From: Chitinophagales bacterium
GTDB lineage: Bacteria; Bacteroidota; Bacteroidia; Chitinophagales; LD1
Assembly: GCA_016786765.1 (NCBI GenBank)
Contig: JAEUUZ010000004.1
Coordinates: 85,300 to 149,299, forward strand
Length of the DNA stretch: 64,000 bases
Direction of reading: 5' to 3'
Below, in pieces: positions 53,881-62,564 of this stretch. The notes under the pieces were generated by a model. The model saw nothing but the letters and a program-made list of their open reading frames with translations. It ran no database searches and was not told the origin of the DNA. Positions within the stretch are counted from its first letter, which is position 1. Each line of letters opens with the position of its first letter. The position numbers and the translations under genes are program-made.

Positions 53881-53914
53881 AAAAGCCTGAATGGATTTCC
53901 ATTCAGGCTTTTTT
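53881..53914 (+). terminator. intrinsic terminator of the large T9SS protein gene
   Basis: Perfect 14-bp stem AAAAGCCTGAATGG / CCATTCAGGCTTTT with loop ATTT, followed by TT, 22 bp after the stop. The symmetrical A/T flanks let it serve both strands, so it could also end the small minus-strand gene. Confidence 0.9.
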
Positions 53915-53937
53915 GCTTTCAATACTGTCGTATAAGA

Positions 53938-54102
53938 CTATGTTTTCTTTCTATCGTGATGAATATCAAATTCACGTTTAGGATCTTCCATGTTCTTCTC
54001 AAACTTTTTTTCGTCTTTGAAGTTTCGGTATATAGCCCATACCAAAATAGCAAGCACTAATAACCCAAGTGCAAAAAGTAAAGGGTAGTTTATCGTTTCC
54101 AT
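53938..54102 (-). CDS. 54-residue single-pass membrane protein
   Basis: A short minus-strand gene of 54 codons. It encodes METINYPLLFALGLLVLAIL and then VWAIYRNFKDEKKFEKNMED, ending in a basic, His-rich tail (FDIHHDRKKT). One transmembrane helix (about 7-26) is followed by a charged cytoplasmic tail. Codon use looks normal for the window and the bidirectional terminator lies just after its stop. It resembles CcoQ/FixQ-like small membrane proteins in shape, but I cannot name it. It lies upstream of nothing obvious on its strand and near the phosphate genes. Confidence 0.6.
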   Translation of the reverse strand: METINYPLLFALGLLVLAILVWAIYRNFKDEKKFEKNMEDPKREFDIHHDRKKT

Positions 54103-54255
54103 ATATATTTTATTTAAGTATTAAATCGTTTTGTCAAAATCAAGGCAAATATCAGGCATGTATGTTATCGGTATCTGACGGAAATCTTAAGCAACTGTTA
54201 CTTACTAGCTAGATTTGACTTAAACTAACGTAAAGTTAATAAAATCAAAGCCTAT

Positions 54256-55056
54256 CTACTGTTTATGTTTTCTCATTTTAGTGAAATCAACCACATAATT
54301 AAAGCCAACGAAAAGGGTGTGATTTGATTCGGCTAGCATACCCTCCTTTTTTATAATTAACTGGTGTAAATAGCCTAACTGAACCGTTCCATATTTGCTA
54401 AACTTATACCCAAATCCTGCATATGCTCGATTCTGATCAGGTAATCGATACGTAACATTCTTTCCAAAGCTGATGAACACTTCATCCCAAGCAGAAAAGA
54501 AAACAGTATGCGCATCCATTACCTTGTGGTTAATCGGGACATTCACCATTATACGATAACGCAACCGATTCTTGTAAATGTAATTTTGCAGCTGATACGA
54601 TCCATCACTTTGCTTTACTTTATGCTCTTGCCAACGTTGTTCCAAACGAAGTCGCTGCTCGAAAAATAATCGACAGGTGTTGAGCTTAATGTTGATTTGC
54701 TCATATATGCGATGTTCGTTCTCAGTTACGGCTACTGGCTGTTTTCCATACTTATAATTCCAAGTATAAACATAGCCGATAGGACTAATCGTAACTTTGT
54801 CGTTTACAAAAACATCCATGTTCCCTCGCAATTGATGTTGTTGACTATGTGTAAATTGATTAAAACGCAATTGTCCCTCGAGATAAAACCCAACATACTT
54901 GTGTACTCTAAGATTAAGTGACGGCACAAACCAATTATTAAACTGCTGATCGGTATGGCGCTCAACACTTTGCGCTAACATTGGCTGTGTTAAGCCTATC
55001 ATTATTAAAAGTGAAAATAACAATAAGCAAATGTTACGAATGTAGAATTTCAACAT
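54256..55056 (-). CDS. DUF2490 outer membrane beta-barrel protein
   Basis: A 266-residue outer membrane protein of the DUF2490 family. The signal peptide ends near QPMLAQ. The mature part has alternating strands: NNWFVPSLNLRVHKYVGFYL, RLRLEQRWQE, NRLRYRIMVNVPIN, RAYAGFGYKFSKYGTVQLGY and the end LFVGFNYVVDFTK. The family has no known function. It is divergent from the DUF47-PiT operon, and a 19-bp TAACATT repeat element lies 49 bp upstream of its start, which links it to phosphate regulation by inference. Confidence 0.8.
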   Translation of the reverse strand: MLKFYIRNICLLLFSLLIMIGLTQPMLAQSVERHTDQQFNNWFVPSLNLRVHKYVGFYLEGQLRFNQFTHSQQHQLRGNMDVFVNDKVTISPIGYVYTWNYKYGKQPVAVTENEHRIYEQINIKLNTCRLFFEQRLRLEQRWQEHKVKQSDGSYQLQNYIYKNRLRYRIMVNVPINHKVMDAHTVFFSAWDEVFISFGKNVTYRLPDQNRAYAGFGYKFSKYGTVQLGYLHQLIIKKEGMLAESNHTLFVGFNYVVDFTKMRKHKQ

Positions 55057-55104
55057 ATAAATTGGCTGTTAGTAATTTTATAGAAAGCACGAAAGTATTT
55101 CCTT

Positions 55105-55123
55105 AATGTTATCCGAATGTTAA
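55105..55123 (-). promoter_or_regulatory. Pho-box-like repeat element facing DUF2490
   Basis: On the minus strand the sequence is TTAACATTCGGATAACATT: two TAACATT units 11 bp apart. It lies 49 bp upstream of the DUF2490 ATG and differs at two positions from the element at 55177-55195 on the opposite strand. The spacing resembles that of PhoB/PhoP binding repeats. Confidence 0.5.
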
Positions 55124-55176
55124 CCTTTAAAGTTTTCTTAACAAAGTGAGTAAATTGTGGATATTCACTAACATAC

Positions 55177-55195
55177 TTAACATTGGCATAACATT
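55177..55195 (+). promoter_or_regulatory. Pho-box-like repeat element facing DUF47-pit
   Basis: TTAACATTGGCATAACATT: two TAACATT units 11 bp apart, 49 bp upstream of the DUF47 ATG. Further single units lie at 55169 (TAACATA) and 55214 (TAACATT). It is the near-identical, oppositely oriented partner of the element at 55105-55123. Confidence 0.5.
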
Positions 55196-55244
55196 ACTCC
55201 ACATAAAATACCCTAACATTGCATCAATAAATAATCTAAATAAA

Positions 55245-55892
55245 ATGAAACTAGAAAAACTACTAGCGTTCTTTATTCCAAAAGACAAAATTTTCTTTAC
55301 GCTTTTTGAAAAAGCAGCAAACAACTTGGTTGATATTTCAACAGTATTTAATGAATTAGTAAACACACCGGCTGCTGATAAACGCATGGATTTGGTAAAA
55401 AAAATCGAGGACTTAGAGCATGTTGGCGACTCGGTAACGCATGAAATTTTCACAGCGCTTAGCACCAATTTTATTACTCCGTTCGATAGAGAAGATATTC
55501 AGTATTTAGCTTCATCGCTTGATGATATTGCCGATTATATTGATGGTTCGGCTAAGCGATTGGTACTGTATAAAATTGATGAGTATTCGCAACCTATGCG
55601 ACAATTGGCCGAAGTTATTTTTAAATCGGCTATAGAAATTAAAGCTGCAGTTGGCGAATTGAAAAGCTTGGAAAACAAACTCCGTATTCGTGAGGCATTG
55701 GTGCGTATCAATAGTTTAGAAAATCATGCCGATGATATTTTTGATGGAGCTATCGCCAACCTTTTTGAAGAAGAAAAAGACGCAATCAAAATCATTAAAC
55801 TAAAAGAGATTCTTTCAAACATGGAAACAGCAACCGATAAATGCGAGGATGTTGCGAATGTGATTGAAACGATTTTAATTAAAAACAGCTAA
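55245..55892 (+). CDS. DUF47 family protein (PhoU-like phosphate transport regulator)
   Basis: A 215-residue all-helical protein of the DUF47 family, related to PhoU. I start at 55245 (MKLEKLLAFFIPKDKIFFTL); an earlier in-frame ATG would add 33 residues, overlapping the regulatory elements. Typical features are FFTLFEKAANNLVDISTVFN, IEDLEHVGDSVTHEIFTALS, FITPFDREDIQYLASSLDDI and LENHADDIFDGAI. Two sets of conserved acidic/His residues bind metal. It modulates the PiT transporter encoded 11 bp downstream. Confidence 0.92.
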   Translation: MKLEKLLAFFIPKDKIFFTLFEKAANNLVDISTVFNELVNTPAADKRMDLVKKIEDLEHVGDSVTHEIFTALSTNFITPFDREDIQYLASSLDDIADYIDGSAKRLVLYKIDEYSQPMRQLAEVIFKSAIEIKAAVGELKSLENKLRIREALVRINSLENHADDIFDGAIANLFEEEKDAIKIIKLKEILSNMETATDKCEDVANVIETILIKNS

Positions 55893-55903
55893 ACGAATAC
55901 AGC

Positions 55904-56989
55904 ATGACCTTATTATTGTTTGTTATTTTTTTGGCACTCGCGTTCGACTACATTAATGGATTCCACGATGCGGCAAACTCTATTGCTACTGTAGTGTCCA
56001 CTAAAGTACTTTCTCCTTTCCAGGCCGTGGTGTGGGCGGCTTTCTTTAATGCCGTGGTATTCTTCTTGTGTAAACACCATTTGTTAGGTTTCGAATTAAA
56101 AGTAGCCGACTCGGTTTCTAAAATTGTAAAAACTGAAGCCATAACGCTTGTGGTAATTGTAGCCGGATTACTAGCGGCTATTTTCTGGAACTTACTTACT
56201 TGGTATTATGGTATTCCAAGTAGTTCTTCGCATACCTTGATGGGCGGATTTGCCGGTGCTGCCATTGCCAAAGCAGGATTTGGAGTATTGGCTGATGTAG
56301 GCAAAATATATACCACGGTGGCGTTCATTTTCTTGGCGCCTCTAATAGGTATGATACTGGGCTACTTTATAGCCGTACTGATATTACACTTATTTAAACG
56401 ATCCAATCCGCATCGTGCTGAACGTATTTTCAAAAAATTGCAATTGGTATCGTCTGCGGCATTCAGCTTAGGACACGGAGCCAACGATGCACAAAAAGTA
56501 ATGGGAATTATTGCTGCGGCCTTAATGGTGTATGCGCACACCGTTGATGCGAGTATGATTCCGGCTTGGGCACAAGTAGATATCTTGCAAGAAATGAAGA
56601 ACGGCAAAATGATAAATAAAATCAGTCACATTCCGGATTGGGTACAAATTGCTTGTTTTACAGCCATTGGTTTAGGTACTTTAAGTGGAGGATGGAGAAT
56701 CATCAAAACCATGGGTACGAAAATTACAAAGGTTACACCTTTGGAAGGTGTTGCTGCTGAAACGGCCGGTGCCATTACGCTTTACGGAACGCAATTGTTA
56801 GGCATTCCGGTAAGTACTACGCACACCATTACCGGTTCAATTATTGGTGTGGGTGTCACCAAAGGCCTTTCAGCCGTTAAATGGGGTGTTACCATCAGCT
56901 TGCTTTGGGCTTGGGTATTAACTATTCCGGTATCGGCAGCCATGGGCGGAATTGCTTATTTGATACTCCGAATGTTTTTAGGCGCATAA
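55904..56989 (+). CDS. pit: PiT family inorganic phosphate transporter
   Basis: A 361-residue transporter that imports metal-phosphate with protons or sodium. Both PiT repeats are visible: FDYINGFHDAANSIATVVST near the start and FSLGHGANDAQKVMGIIAAA in the middle, and the GIPVSTTHTITGSIIGVGVT motif near the end. About ten transmembrane helices. It forms an operon with the DUF47 regulator and has a terminator. With four phosphoester enzymes at 44.7-50 kb it forms the intake end of phosphorus scavenging. Confidence 0.95.
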   Translation: MTLLLFVIFLALAFDYINGFHDAANSIATVVSTKVLSPFQAVVWAAFFNAVVFFLCKHHLLGFELKVADSVSKIVKTEAITLVVIVAGLLAAIFWNLLTWYYGIPSSSSHTLMGGFAGAAIAKAGFGVLADVGKIYTTVAFIFLAPLIGMILGYFIAVLILHLFKRSNPHRAERIFKKLQLVSSAAFSLGHGANDAQKVMGIIAAALMVYAHTVDASMIPAWAQVDILQEMKNGKMINKISHIPDWVQIACFTAIGLGTLSGGWRIIKTMGTKITKVTPLEGVAAETAGAITLYGTQLLGIPVSTTHTITGSIIGVGVTKGLSAVKWGVTISLLWAWVLTIPVSAAMGGIAYLILRMFLGA

Positions 56990-57015
56990 CAGCTACCGAA
57001 TTTTACAATTAAACA

Positions 57016-57046
57016 AAAACCCTTTGACAGTGTCGAGGGGTTTTTT
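57016..57046 (+). terminator. intrinsic terminator of the DUF47-pit operon
   Basis: Stem AAAACCC / GGGGTTTT with an inner GAC / GTC pairing and a run of T, 27 bp after the pit stop. Confidence 0.75.
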
Positions 57047-57068
57047 ATGTTTGCGCCATGGTAATGCT

Positions 57069-57152
57069 GCCCAGATGGCGAAATTGGTAGACGCACTACC
57101 TTGAGGTGGTAGCGCCAGCAATGGTGTGCAAGTTCGAATCTTGTTCTGGGCA
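57069..57152 (+). tRNA. tRNA-Leu (anticodon GAG)
   Basis: An 84-nt tRNA with class II long variable arm. The acceptor arms GCCCAGA / TCTGGGC pair fully. The anticodon arm CTACC / GGTAG holds the loop TTGAGGT with anticodon GAG. The T loop is TTCGAAT. The discriminator is A and CCA is not encoded. Confidence 0.96.
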
Positions 57153-57160
57153 CAAAACTT

Positions 57161-57184
57161 AAAGTCACGCAAGTGGCTTTTTTT
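57161..57184 (+). terminator. terminator of tRNA-Leu
   Basis: Stem AAAGTCAC / GTGGCTTT with loop GCAA, followed by T residues, 8 bp after the tRNA. It indicates a monocistronic tRNA gene. Confidence 0.8.
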
Positions 57185-57227
57185 GTTTCTCTAACTTTTG
57201 ATATCTTCCGTAAATAATCAATTCGGG

Positions 57228-59036
57228 TTGAAAAAGCTTTTCGCTTTTATGGTTTTTTGTTCGTTTTCTATTCAGCAAAGTTATGCTGATCCCATAAACT
57301 ATGAAACAGACTCGAGCAAAATAAAAGCAAAAGCTAGAGGCGAAAAATTCTCGAAAGGCTTTCAAAAAGGACTTTGGTTTCTCAATTACCTCAACTACTC
57401 TGATAGCAGAAAAAAAAGAAACGATTCTGTTTGCATCGATTACAACTGCTTTGAAGGCCGTATGATTCGAAAAATAGAGGCCAGAGTACTTAGTCCGTTT
57501 GGAACAGATGTAGATAACCCGGAAAAAAAGCCCACTACACCGGCACAAAAACTAGGGAATGGTATTCATTTCAAAACCCGGCAATGGGTAGTAAAAATGG
57601 ACTTGCTAGTGCATGAAGGTGAGGTGTTAAATCCACAATTACTTTTCGATAGTGAACGTTTGTTATGGGAAGAAAGTAACTACAAAAACATTCGATTTAT
57701 ACTGACACCTATTGGCGAAACAGAAGTGGATATTCTTGTATTGGTGCAAGATCGATGGGGTTTCAGTATTGAATCGTCCGTGGAATTTAATCGCCTAAAA
57801 GTTGGACTTCGCTTCAGTAATTTATTTGGTACTCCACAGGAATTAAGAACATATGTGGCGTTGAATTACAATGCCGGTAATCTGTATACCATTTTCGGCA
57901 GCTACCGCTACCGTAACATTCTTAAATCGCGTGTAGACTTTTCGCTCGATTACACCTACGAAAAAAATACTCGTCAAATTCGTCCCACAGTCCGAAGAAA
58001 CTACTTCTCATCGGAAGCAAAATGGGCCGGCTTTGCTGATTTTAATGTGTCGGATTACAAATCCGGTTTACCCGATAAACAAAACAAACCCATTGGCAAC
58101 ATTACCTCACTTAACCACGATTATTGGATTTCATCATCGGTTCCGATTAAAACCAATAACCCGCGTTTGGCCGGATTACGATTGGTGTTGAGCGCTCGCG
58201 CCACCATTAACAGTTTTGTAAAACGACCATTTATCCGTAACGAAAACTACACGGAAACATTTCTAAATGGATATAAATCGTTAGGGAGTATTGGCTTCTC
58301 TCAGTGGAGTTTTCAGCAAGAAAAAAACCTATACTATTTGGACAACAATGAATATATGCCTAAAGGCTTGAGTGTTGCATTGATTGCAGGCACTACCAGC
58401 GATGAAGATTTCGACCAACGGTTTTATTCCGGCATCTACTTCAACTATGGTTTACCCCTAAAAAAAGCAGGCTTTGTAAATTTTAATACAACGTATGGTG
58501 GTTATCTGCATAATGATATTTACGATCAATTTTCGTGGCGAGTACGGGCACATTATTTCACTAATTCCTATAAAGTTGGTAAGGCGTTTTTCCGACAGTT
58601 TTTCAACTTCTCTTCAATCATGTCGTTCAACAGGCCCGCACAAAATTTTTTGGATTTGAATGGCCAAGTGATTGGACTTAGCACTACAAGATACAGAGGC
58701 AATCATTCCTTTTCGTTTAGAATTGAGGAAGATTTTTATGCCAACTTCAAAGTTTTGGGCTTTAGTTCTTGCGTGTACATATTTGCTAACATGGGTATTA
58801 TCAGCAAAAACGACATTCGGCCTTTTACAAAAGTAGAAACCGCGCAGATTGTGGGTTTTGGACTTCGCCTAAGAAATGTAAACGTAGGTATGGGTTTTAT
58901 CGATTTATCGTTTGGCTACTACCCTTCTTTACCCAAAGAGTTAAAACAAACCTATTTCGGCACCAACTTTTTTAATCCAAATCAAGCCGGTGTAACCAAC
59001 TTATTCAGTTCAAACTATTTGAATCTAGACCTCTAA
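57228..59036 (+). CDS. Omp85/BamA-like outer membrane protein with POTRA-like domain
   Basis: A roughly 602-residue outer membrane protein. No ATG lies at a sensible place: I choose the TTG at 57228, which gives a signal peptide of MKKLFAF type ending in SYADP; a TTG at 57198 and an ATG at 57249 are alternatives. Residues of about 80-170 (IRKIEARVLSPFGTDVD, LLFDSERLLWEESNYKNIRF, EVDILVLVQDRWG) look like one POTRA domain. The rest is a barrel with NYNAGNLYTIFGSYRYRNIL and the Omp85-type ENTHYET-like strands. It could assist assembly or secretion at the outer membrane. The exact role is unknown. Confidence 0.75.
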   Translation: MKKLFAFMVFCSFSIQQSYADPINYETDSSKIKAKARGEKFSKGFQKGLWFLNYLNYSDSRKKRNDSVCIDYNCFEGRMIRKIEARVLSPFGTDVDNPEKKPTTPAQKLGNGIHFKTRQWVVKMDLLVHEGEVLNPQLLFDSERLLWEESNYKNIRFILTPIGETEVDILVLVQDRWGFSIESSVEFNRLKVGLRFSNLFGTPQELRTYVALNYNAGNLYTIFGSYRYRNILKSRVDFSLDYTYEKNTRQIRPTVRRNYFSSEAKWAGFADFNVSDYKSGLPDKQNKPIGNITSLNHDYWISSSVPIKTNNPRLAGLRLVLSARATINSFVKRPFIRNENYTETFLNGYKSLGSIGFSQWSFQQEKNLYYLDNNEYMPKGLSVALIAGTTSDEDFDQRFYSGIYFNYGLPLKKAGFVNFNTTYGGYLHNDIYDQFSWRVRAHYFTNSYKVGKAFFRQFFNFSSIMSFNRPAQNFLDLNGQVIGLSTTRYRGNHSFSFRIEEDFYANFKVLGFSSCVYIFANMGIISKNDIRPFTKVETAQIVGFGLRLRNVNVGMGFIDLSFGYYPSLPKELKQTYFGTNFFNPNQAGVTNLFSSNYLNLDL

Positions 59037-59038
59037 TT

Positions 59039-60856
59039 TTATTTCGCTTTTTTGGTCTCGGCTATCCATTTGTCGACCAACTCTTCCAAAACAAGTAACG
59101 GCACTGCACCGTTCATCAGCACAACATTATGAAACCTTCGGATATCAAACTTATCGCCTAACTCTTTTTTCGCTTTTTCGCGCAGTTCCAATATTTTCAA
59201 CATACCCACTTTGTAGCCGGTAGCCTGGCCGGGCCACAAGAAATAACGTTCTATTTCTTTTTGAATATCGCCAGGTGCATTAGCAGTATTCTGCAAGAAA
59301 TAATCGATGGCTTGTTGACGTGTCCATTTTTTGGAATGAATTCCCACATCCACCACCAAACGTGCTGCACGGAAAATCTCCATACTTAATCTTCCAAAAT
59401 CAGAATACGGATCTTGATACAACCCTACTTCTTTTGGAATCAATTCTGAGTACAATGCCCACCCTTCAATATAAGCTGTATTGCCGTCATATCGTCTGAA
59501 TTTAGGAATTGCCTTCAGTTCTTGCGCCAACGCAATTTGCATGTGATGCCCCGGAATGCCTTCGTGATAACACAAAGCTTCCATTTGATAACGTGGCTCA
59601 TCATTCATGTTATATAAGTTCACATAAAACCGTCCCGGACGAGATCCATCCTCTGCCGGATTTTCGTAAAAAGCTCCACCGGCCGATTTTTCACGGAATT
59701 TTTCTACAGCCATTACCACAATAGGCGCATGTGGTTCGTTATCAAAAAGTTTATCGAGATAGTTCTTCTTGAAAGAATGAATGTAACTGTTCGACTCGGC
59801 CAAAATTTCTTCTCGCCCTTTCGCATCGTTGCTGTACTTGAATTGCGGATCGGTGCGCACAAATTCAAAAAATGCTTGTAGCGAATCCGACTTGAAATTC
59901 ACCTTCTTCATAATCTGGCGCATTTCATTCTGAATACGCGCTACTTCTTTTACACCGGTAGCATAAATTTCATCTGCCTTTTTATCGGTTGTGGTTGTAC
60001 GTTTCAAACAATAATTGTAATAATCAGCCCCATCGGGTAAACTCCATACACCATTATCGGCTGTTTGCTTTTTCTCCAATGCAGTCCAATACGCTAATAA
60101 ATCTTCATAGGCTTTTTTGACTGACGTAGACAGTATCTGTTGCGCTTCAGCTTTCATTTTTGCCTGCTCCTCTTTTGGAATAAAATCTGTATTTATTTTT
60201 GCTGAAAAATCGGTTAATAAAATATTGGCATCATCGGTTTTACTTAAGCCGGCAATAAAGGATTTTAAATCGTCTGATACATACGGGAAGGTAAATTTAG
60301 GCGGCAAAACGCCAATGGCTTCACGCGATTTCAACTGCGCAATTACCTGTGCAAAAACGCGTTCAATTTTCGACAAACGACTTAAATACGCTTTAGCATC
60401 CGATACGCTATCGATACGATGAATATTAATTAAAAAAGAAGGAATGTCGTTATGCTCTCCGCCCATTTGTGTAATGGAATAATAATGCTTGCGCCACATC
60501 GAGTCTTCTTTCGAAAGTTTCACCGACTCTTCAAACAAACGAATACTCAACTTCGTTTGCTCGTCCAACCCTTGTATATCGAATTGCTTTAGCGAATCTA
60601 AAGTAGCACGCGAAAAAGCCAACTCGGCAAAATAAGCCGAATCGGTACGCTCCGACCAACTGTCGTAACCTGTCTTTAACCCTAAATTAGCTGCAAACTC
60701 AGGATTTCGAGCCACGCTTTCGTCAAAACGCTTGTCTAAAAATGCATTCACTTTTTGTGAGTTTGCTGTAATTTCATCAGCAGAATAATGTTTTGCAAAT
60801 CTGTCGCACGACACCATTACACCTCCGCAAACCAAAGCCATTATGAATATACGCAT
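59039..60856 (-). CDS. DUF885 family lipoprotein (putative metallopeptidase)
   Basis: A 605-residue lipoprotein with lipobox MVSC (Cys17). It belongs to DUF885, a family of putative zinc peptidases. The metal site is visible as CYHEGIPGHHMQIAL, with E further down at NTAYIEGWALYSELIPKEVG. GRFYVNLYNMNDEP and PGQATGYKVGMLKI are typical of the family. It is probably periplasmic, attached to a membrane. It converges with the Omp85-like gene, 2 bp apart. No peptide substrate can be given. Confidence 0.9.
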   Translation of the reverse strand: MRIFIMALVCGGVMVSCDRFAKHYSADEITANSQKVNAFLDKRFDESVARNPEFAANLGLKTGYDSWSERTDSAYFAELAFSRATLDSLKQFDIQGLDEQTKLSIRLFEESVKLSKEDSMWRKHYYSITQMGGEHNDIPSFLINIHRIDSVSDAKAYLSRLSKIERVFAQVIAQLKSREAIGVLPPKFTFPYVSDDLKSFIAGLSKTDDANILLTDFSAKINTDFIPKEEQAKMKAEAQQILSTSVKKAYEDLLAYWTALEKKQTADNGVWSLPDGADYYNYCLKRTTTTDKKADEIYATGVKEVARIQNEMRQIMKKVNFKSDSLQAFFEFVRTDPQFKYSNDAKGREEILAESNSYIHSFKKNYLDKLFDNEPHAPIVVMAVEKFREKSAGGAFYENPAEDGSRPGRFYVNLYNMNDEPRYQMEALCYHEGIPGHHMQIALAQELKAIPKFRRYDGNTAYIEGWALYSELIPKEVGLYQDPYSDFGRLSMEIFRAARLVVDVGIHSKKWTRQQAIDYFLQNTANAPGDIQKEIERYFLWPGQATGYKVGMLKILELREKAKKELGDKFDIRRFHNVVLMNGAVPLLVLEELVDKWIAETKKAK

Positions 60857-61024
60857 AAGCTAAATTTTCACGAATGTAAAGTCTTTTCACGCAAGAACGA
60901 AACCAAATTAAATTATCTATCAACGCCCTTGTTTGACCTTTAAAATGCAAATTCCAAAATAGTGTGATCTCGTTTTATTTCTTAGTTTAACGCTAACTAA
61001 ACCATCAACCAACATCACATTAAC

Positions 61025-62425
61025 ATGGGTAAGAATTTACACATCCTTTTGCTTATTTGGATTGCACTCATAAGTACTTTTTCATTCGCCCAATCAGCAT
61101 CAAAAATAAAAGATGCTTATGGCAGAACAGTAATACTCCATGGCTTGAATACCAGCAGCAGTGCGAAAGGTGAAGGAACAGAACATTCCGATCATCAACC
61201 TTGGATTAAAGCATCGGATGTAGAACGAGAGTATCATTCGTTTGGCTTCAATGCTGTTCGTTATCTGATTTTTTGGGGCGCCATTGAACCGGAAAAAGAT
61301 AAATATGATGAAGCTTATTTAGCCAAAGTGAAAGAGCGAGTGGAGTGGTACACCAGTCGGAAAATGTATGTTATCTTCGACATGCATCAAGATGTGTACG
61401 GTTATGGTGTAGGCGGGAATGGTGCTCCGGTATGGGCTTCCAGTTATTCTAAAACAAAAAACTTAGTACCCGACAAATGGCCTTGGTGGATGCAAAACAT
61501 GGAACCTACTGTAGTAAAATCGTATGTGCAATTTTTCAAATACAAAAAGAAAAAAGAACTGCAAGACCATTACATAAAGGCTTGGCTGAAAGTGGTCAAT
61601 ATGTTTAAAGACAATCCATACGTGATTGGCTACGATTTAATGAACGAACCACACGGTGGCAAATTAGTCAAAACTTTAGCCGGTGGATTTGAACGTAAAT
61701 GGTTGTCGGCTATGTACAAACGATTAATTCCGGCCATTCGAAAGGAAGACACATCGCGCTATATCTTTTTTGAACCCAGGTCGTTTGGTGTAAACTTCGG
61801 CATGAAATCCCATTTACCGATAGTGAAAGATACCATTGTCAACAAATTGGTTTATGCGCCACACTGTTATCTCACTTTTGTGGATGTAGGTGGCGACTAT
61901 AAGAAGAAACACGAAAACAATTTGAAAAAGTGGTTTAAATACCGAGAGCAAGAAACCGCTAAACATCAATCGGGCTTGTTGCTTGGAGAGTTTGGCTTAT
62001 CTCCGGGCAAAAAAGATTTCGACAAATATTTGAATGCTATTTTTTCGCGGCTTGATGAAGCGCAAGGCTCATGGACCTATTGGTCGAGCGATTTAGGTGG
62101 TTGGGGGCCGCTCAATGGCGATCGTTCACCCTCTCCTATTCTTAACGAATTATTACGCATATACCCACAAGCAGTTGCCGGTGAATTGTTGAGCTACACC
62201 TATGAACCTTCAGCGCATAAGTTTACCATGCACATGATGAGCGATACCACTATTCATGCCCCTACAATTATTTCAATTCCTCTTCAAAAATACAGCGCTT
62301 TTCCTGTTGTAAAAATCACCAGCGAATCGCCTTTCGAGATGGATAAAGACAGTAAAAACAACACCCTTGTTTTAACGGTAAAAGAACATCGAAAATTAGT
62401 AGACATTGAAATTGCCATACCCTAA
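61025..62425 (+). CDS. GH5 family glycoside hydrolase, endoglycoceramidase-like
   Basis: A 466-residue exported enzyme with a signal peptide MGKNLHILLLIWIALISTFS ending near FAQ. The TIM barrel shows GRTVILHGLNTSSSAKGEGT, FNAVRYLIFWGAIEPEKDKY, FDMHQDVYGYGVGGNGAPVW, the acid/base Glu in YDLMNEPHGG and the nucleophile Glu in LLLGEFGLSPG. The DMHQD/GGNGAP pair is characteristic of endoglycoceramidases, which cut the glycan from glycosphingolipids. A C-terminal beta domain (about 380-466) follows. Bacteroidota make sphingolipids themselves, so the substrate may be host or own lipid. Confidence 0.88.
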   Translation: MGKNLHILLLIWIALISTFSFAQSASKIKDAYGRTVILHGLNTSSSAKGEGTEHSDHQPWIKASDVEREYHSFGFNAVRYLIFWGAIEPEKDKYDEAYLAKVKERVEWYTSRKMYVIFDMHQDVYGYGVGGNGAPVWASSYSKTKNLVPDKWPWWMQNMEPTVVKSYVQFFKYKKKKELQDHYIKAWLKVVNMFKDNPYVIGYDLMNEPHGGKLVKTLAGGFERKWLSAMYKRLIPAIRKEDTSRYIFFEPRSFGVNFGMKSHLPIVKDTIVNKLVYAPHCYLTFVDVGGDYKKKHENNLKKWFKYREQETAKHQSGLLLGEFGLSPGKKDFDKYLNAIFSRLDEAQGSWTYWSSDLGGWGPLNGDRSPSPILNELLRIYPQAVAGELLSYTYEPSAHKFTMHMMSDTTIHAPTIISIPLQKYSAFPVVKITSESPFEMDKDSKNNTLVLTVKEHRKLVDIEIAIP

Positions 62426-62564
62426 AAAACAATGCAGTTAACAGGCCCTTAACTTCGCCCCACAAGGATTCCACTGTTTGAACGCTACTAAACCTTTCGG
62501 GGCAATATTCTGTTAATATTTAGGCTATTATTTCAGAACCATTTTTTTATATATATTCACGAAT

